Below are positions 60,629 to 64,000 of a DNA stretch of 64,000 bases, in pieces. Position 1 is the first letter of the stretch. Every line of letters begins with the position of its first letter. Both the position numbers and the translations under genes were made by a program. The notes under the pieces were generated by a model that ran no database searches, was not told where the DNA came from, and worked only from the letters and a program-made list of their open reading frames with translations. This stretch comes from CAZIBG01 sp964536985 (GTDB lineage: Bacteria > Patescibacteriota > Saccharimonadia > Saccharimonadales > AWTP1-31), in contig CAZIBG010000003.1 in assembly GCA_964536985.1 (NCBI GenBank), forward strand, positions 1-64,000. Direction: 5' to 3'.

Positions 60629-61443
60629 TATAGATTCTCCGCGAAGCTTTTAGCTTCTCGTTTAAAGTACAGTACGCCGATTACAAGCACTGTGACTGTA
60701 ATAATGTATGGAATTAGTCTGGCCATCTGACTACCATAAACCATCGATATAGTTGGCGATTCAGGGGTGACGAGGGCATGTCGTCCATCCTGCATAGCGG
60801 TTGCGACCGGACTAGCCATAATTAACTTCTGGTACATGACGTTTTTAATCTGTGCTAGTGAATAGATGATAGGTGTTACATAAAAACCTGCTTGCATCAT
60901 CACCTCCCAAATATAGCTAACATCACGATATTTAACGAAAGAAGCAGACAGAATTAACGATACACCTAGCGAAAACATGTAGAGCTGTAGAAGAATAAAC
61001 GGCATTATAGCGGCCGAACGCATTAGATCGACATTGCTAAACAACATAAATACACCAACCACTAATAAGTTTAAACTAAGGTTAATAAGTGCGGTAACGC
61101 TGGCCGACAAAATGATAATCCAGCGTGGGATACGAATTTTTCTAATTAGATCGCCTCGGCTGACAATAGATGTCAGGCTCATACTGGTCATCTCTGCAAA
61201 GAAGTTCCACAACACGATACCTAGCAATAGATAGATTGGAAAATTTGGAATGTCGTTCCCAAGCTTTAGACCTTGTACAAAAACCACGTACAGAATTAAA
61301 AAAAGCAGGATTGGCCGGAGCAGTGACCAGGCATATCCAAGTATCGAACCTTGGTACCTTAGCTTAAAATCGGTTTTTACAATTTGCTTCAGCAAAATCA
61401 CTGAATAGCGGTAATTCTTGTATCTATAGTTTAATTTTTTCAC
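60628..61443 (-). CDS. wzm: Wzm-like polysaccharide ABC exporter permease
   Basis: 271 residues from a GTG at 61443; TACAAT at 61451-61456 (minus) lies 7 nt before it, so the mRNA is leaderless and the longer frame from 61485 is not used. Six membrane helices and the ABC-2 pattern LKQIVKTDFKLRYQGSILGY, AWSLLRPILLFLILY. It moves the undecaprenyl-linked glycan across the membrane with Wzt. First gene of the seven-gene operon 61443-52885. Confidence 0.92.
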   Translation of the reverse strand: MKKLNYRYKNYRYSVILLKQIVKTDFKLRYQGSILGYAWSLLRPILLFLILYVVFVQGLKLGNDIPNFPIYLLLGIVLWNFFAEMTSMSLTSIVSRGDLIRKIRIPRWIIILSASVTALINLSLNLLVVGVFMLFSNVDLMRSAAIMPFILLQLYMFSLGVSLILSASFVKYRDVSYIWEVMMQAGFYVTPIIYSLAQIKNVMYQKLIMASPVATAMQDGRHALVTPESPTISMVYGSQMARLIPYIITVTVLVIGVLYFKREAKSFAENL

Positions 61444-61450
61444 TCTAATT

Positions 61451-61492
61451 ATTGTACACCAGCTTGGCGTCATCAGCCGATACAACTACAAT
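61451..61492. promoter_or_regulatory. Divergent pair of -10 elements, both leaderless
   Basis: Minus-strand TACAAT at 61451-61456, 7 nt before the GTG of wzm. Plus-strand TACAAT at 61487-61492, 6 nt before the ATG at 61499. Both major transcripts of the glycan locus start within a 55-bp region. Confidence 0.65.
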
Positions 61493-61498
61493 AGTTAT

Positions 61499-62641
61499 AT
61501 GACTATTTTGATGATCCGCAATGCCTATAGGTATGACTTTGGTGGTGGCGAGCGTTTCCCGGTAGATAATAGTGTTGTACTGAAGGACTTAGGCTACGAC
61601 ACTGTTGTTGTCTCAAGCTCCCCAAAGCTTCTAGCTTACGCCAATGAACAGGGTATTAAATCTGTAAAGGGTATCTGGTGGAGCCGTCAAAACTGGGGTG
61701 GCTGGCGAACTATCCTTTTGCCAATTTACCTACTTTGGCAGTTGGTCTTGTTCTTTTGGTACATTGGCTTGTTGCTCCGTACCAAACCAGATGTTGTACA
61801 CATTCAAAGCCGTGACGATTTTATTGCCGGAACGCTGGCATCGCGATTTCTTGGAAAAAGAGTTGTATGGACTGATCATGCCGATCTCAAGTATATTTAC
61901 GCCAACTATCCAATCTGGTACAAAAATCTGATTGGGAAGTTAGTTTTTGGTTGTAGCAAGCTTGCACACTGCGTATCCATGGTAAGCAAAAGCGAACAGA
62001 AACTGGTTACTGCCGCTTTGGGTAAGAGTCTGCCATCAAACCATAAGGTTATCTATAACGGCGTTTCATCAAAGCCTATAAAAAAGGTTAGCCGCCCAAC
62101 AAATGCTCAAAAAGATATCATCTTTGCTTGTTCGTCGCGACTTGTAGTCACTAAGGGCATCGGTGAACTTATAGAGGCATTTATTCTGGCGCAGAAAACA
62201 TTGCCCGAAACTCGACTTTATCTTTTTGGAGAAGGTCCCGATGAAAATAAGTTTAAACTTTTGGCTAACGATAATCGACGTATCGAATTCAAGGGTTTCC
62301 CGGATAACGCATTGGCTCAAATTGCAGATTGCGATGTCTTTGTTCACCCTAGCTATCACGAAGGTTTTAGTATCTCCCTAGTAGAAGCAACTAAGCTTGG
62401 TCTACCGGTGATCGCTTGTGATGTTGGCGGCAACAGCGAGATCATCAGGAACAACGTTAACGGCTTATTGGTGCCCTCTAAAGACGCTGAGGCTCTGTCG
62501 AAGGCAATGACTAACTTAGCGGCCAATAAACAGCTCCGTGCGAAACTTAGCAAAGCTTCTGAGGAAACTTACAAGCGCGATTTTATCCTAGAAGACATAA
62601 TTAAAGAACAGTTCTTGCCCATATACGAGGGACCAAAATGA
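61499..62641 (+). CDS. GT4-family glycosyltransferase
   Basis: 380 residues, GT-B fold. Opens LMIRNAYRYDFGGGERFPVD; donor domain with IFACSSRLVVTKGIGELIEA, YLFGEGPDENKF and HPSYHEGFSISLVEATKLGL (EX7E). A membrane-associated helix in the N-terminal domain (LLPIYLLWQLVLFFWYIGLL) suggests peripheral attachment. Overlaps the next gene by 4 bp. Role within the glycan unknown. Confidence 0.93.
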   Translation: MTILMIRNAYRYDFGGGERFPVDNSVVLKDLGYDTVVVSSSPKLLAYANEQGIKSVKGIWWSRQNWGGWRTILLPIYLLWQLVLFFWYIGLLLRTKPDVVHIQSRDDFIAGTLASRFLGKRVVWTDHADLKYIYANYPIWYKNLIGKLVFGCSKLAHCVSMVSKSEQKLVTAALGKSLPSNHKVIYNGVSSKPIKKVSRPTNAQKDIIFACSSRLVVTKGIGELIEAFILAQKTLPETRLYLFGEGPDENKFKLLANDNRRIEFKGFPDNALAQIADCDVFVHPSYHEGFSISLVEATKLGLPVIACDVGGNSEIIRNNVNGLLVPSKDAEALSKAMTNLAANKQLRAKLSKASEETYKRDFILEDIIKEQFLPIYEGPK

Positions 62642-63783
62642 AAACTAATCATAAACCAGTACGCGTTCTAATTGACGCTAATCCGATTGTCGTAAACAAA
62701 AGTGGTATCGGTCAATTTACCTACCGCTTACTAGAATCTTTGGCCGAACAATCTAAAAGTTCCGACTCAAAACTAGACATTACGGCCTACTACTTCAACT
62801 TCCTAGGTCGTAAGCCAACACCTGACTTACCAGGATCAGATGTTATATCCTACAAAGTTGTCCGCTTCTTCCCGACTAAGCTACTGTCTGTATTGCACCG
62901 ACTAAAATTACAGCTACCGCTAGAGTTCTTCCTAGGACTTAGGCGGTATGACTTTTTGGTATTTCCTAACTTTGTGGCCGTGCCAACTATCCGCCGCACA
63001 CCCTACGCCGTTGCGGTTCATGACATGGCCTTTATCGATAAGCCTGAGTACCTATCCGATGCCAACCGCGCCTATCTAGAAAGATTCGTTGAACGCTCGG
63101 TTCGACATTGTTCTGCAGTTCTGACAATTTCTGAGTTCACCAAAAGTCGAATTGTCAGCCATTACAAAGTTGATCCAAGCGTAGTGACGGTTCTGCCAAT
63201 TCCTTACGAAAAGCCACAGCATTCCGGTAAAGTTTCAGACAAAATTAAAGATCTTATCAAGAAACCCTACATCCTGTATGTCGGCACTATAGAGCCTAGA
63301 AAGAATCTAGACGGGCTACTAAATGCTTTCGCTCAAACTAGCGAATCGACTCGCGCAGATACGCAGGTCATATTCGCAGGAGGAATGGGCTGGAAAACAG
63401 AGAAAATAACGGCTGCCATTGAATCGACAAAAGACAAGATCAACCTGACACTAACTGGCTACATCAGCGACACAGACCGTGACTATCTTTACCAATATGC
63501 CGCTTTGGTTTGTATTCCCTCCCACTATGAAGGTTTTGGTATGCAGCTACTCGAAGCCATGTACTACAAACGGAAGCTACTACTCAGCTCAATTCCAGTA
63601 TTTCATGAAGTTGCTGGAGATTATGCTACATACTGCGACATCGGCAATCTTAAAAAGTTCGCTAGTACTATTGAAGAAACCCTCAAAAAACCAGCCAAGC
63701 AAAATGCTAAAGTTACGAACTGGACCTGGCAACAGAATGCCGAAACGTTGACCAAAGAGATTATTAAACGGACAAGCGTTTAG
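62638..63783 (+). CDS. GT4-family glycosyltransferase (GtfA/WbaZ-like)
   Basis: 381 residues. VLIDANPIVVNKSGIGQFTY at the start and YVGTIEPRKNLDGLLNAFAQ, PSHYEGFGMQLLEAMYYKRK in the donor domain fit the GT4 subgroup of mannosyl- and rhamnosyltransferases. VAVHDMAFIDKPEY is the family's HDxxF-type motif. Ends overlapping by 20 bp with the convergent partial membrane-protein gene. Confidence 0.93.
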   Translation: MKTNHKPVRVLIDANPIVVNKSGIGQFTYRLLESLAEQSKSSDSKLDITAYYFNFLGRKPTPDLPGSDVISYKVVRFFPTKLLSVLHRLKLQLPLEFFLGLRRYDFLVFPNFVAVPTIRRTPYAVAVHDMAFIDKPEYLSDANRAYLERFVERSVRHCSAVLTISEFTKSRIVSHYKVDPSVVTVLPIPYEKPQHSGKVSDKIKDLIKKPYILYVGTIEPRKNLDGLLNAFAQTSESTRADTQVIFAGGMGWKTEKITAAIESTKDKINLTLTGYISDTDRDYLYQYAALVCIPSHYEGFGMQLLEAMYYKRKLLLSSIPVFHEVAGDYATYCDIGNLKKFASTIEETLKKPAKQNAKVTNWTWQQNAETLTKEIIKRTSV

Positions 63784-64000
63784 GCTTTACAGTTTTCCGG
63801 CTCATATATAGTCCAGCCAGCCCCCACCAAGTGTATGCAACCGCTTCGTTCGACCAGATATGCACCAACAAGTTAGTTAGCGCCAGGCCAGCAAAGCTAG
63901 CCAGCAGGGCAATGGCCGTTTGGTCGCCACGGGTAATCCAAAGTCGAGTCGATACCATTACCAAAATTGCAATGAACAAGATTAAGCCAAACACTCCGAC
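63764..64000 (-). CDS. C-terminus of an O-antigen ligase/polymerase-like membrane protein (partial)
   Basis: The frame is open to the right edge, so only the last 78 residues are seen: two or three hydrophobic helices and a short basic tail (MSRKTVKPKRLSV). The pattern GLILFIAILVMVSTRLW ... LTNLLVHIWSNEAVAYTWWG is typical of the C-terminal part of Wzy/WaaL-type O-antigen ligases. The identification rests on a short stretch. Confidence 0.6.
   Translation of the reverse strand, partial: VGVFGLILFIAILVMVSTRLWITRGDQTAIALLASFAGLALTNLLVHIWSNEAVAYTWWGLAGLYMSRKTVKPKRLSV

Noticed and set aside
1..64000. CRISPR arrays, tRNA and rRNA genes
   Set aside because: I scanned intergenic stretches for regularly spaced repeats and for tRNA-like arms and saw none; a covariance-model search would be needed to exclude a tRNA formally.

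Overview
The window most likely comes from a Patescibacteria/CPR genome, and Candidatus Saccharibacteria (TM7) is my best guess. The grounds are an archaeal-type AspRS of about 440 residues, standard UGA stops, very tight gene packing, small membrane proteins of a kind I associate with that group, a replication-relaxation protein, large repeat-bearing surface proteins, and many genes whose -10 box lies only 6-9 nt before the start codon (leaderless or near-leaderless mRNAs). The taxonomy is inference: no rRNA gene is present.

Region 1 (1-7.6 kb, minus strand) is an F1-like ATPase operon in the order [c-like fusion]-b-delta-alpha-gamma-beta-epsilon, followed by a membrane-anchored repeat surface protein. 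It is not an ordinary ATP synthase. No subunit a gene is present. In the place of subunit c stands a 278-residue protein with a signal peptide, an extracellular beta-type domain and a c-like hairpin (two membrane helices around a GRNP loop) with no Asp or Glu in either helix. The F1 catalytic residues are kept. This is the strongest candidate for an undescribed system: an ATP-driven rotary device that cannot move protons in the usual way and may turn or strain extracellular domains.

Region 2 (7.7-23 kb) is mostly housekeeping and envelope genes: a lipoprotein with palindromic operators, aspS with a structured leader, a CNNM/CBS protein, a DUF1653-cupin fusion, a DsbA-like oxidoreductase, a CPA2 antiporter, a nadD-like gene, and an undecaprenyl-linked cluster (uppP, a LexA-like winged helix without peptidase, GtrA, and divergently a LytR-CpsA-Psr protein). 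Region 3 (23-31 kb) carries small accessory genes and a drug-response locus: a methyltransferase and an APH-type kinase, then an ABC-F gene and an MFS gene behind a leader with a 7-codon leader peptide and an intrinsic terminator, then PadR and its membrane partner under a palindromic operator. Region 4 (31-36.8 kb) has a replication-relaxation protein, an intact IS1595/ISXO2-type transposase, an RND exporter and a beta-lactamase-like hydrolase.

Region 5 (36.8-64 kb) is a large surface-polysaccharide locus: polyprenyl sugar-1-phosphate transferase, many GT2/GT4 glycosyltransferases, GtrA, sugar epimerases/dehydratases, polytopic GT-C-like membrane proteins, a Wzm/Wzt ABC exporter in a seven-gene overlapping operon, and the C-terminus of an O-antigen ligase/polymerase-like protein running off the right edge. 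About 41.4-50.7 kb is visibly richer in A+T than its flanks and looks like a swapped-in serotype-type island. It ends in a secreted lysozyme-like protein with near-identical 289-bp repeats.

Two 100-N runs are scaffold gaps. One is flanked by identical 55-bp sequences. The other lies inside the 289-bp repeats, with 55 bp of repeat on each side, and breaks the reading frame artificially.
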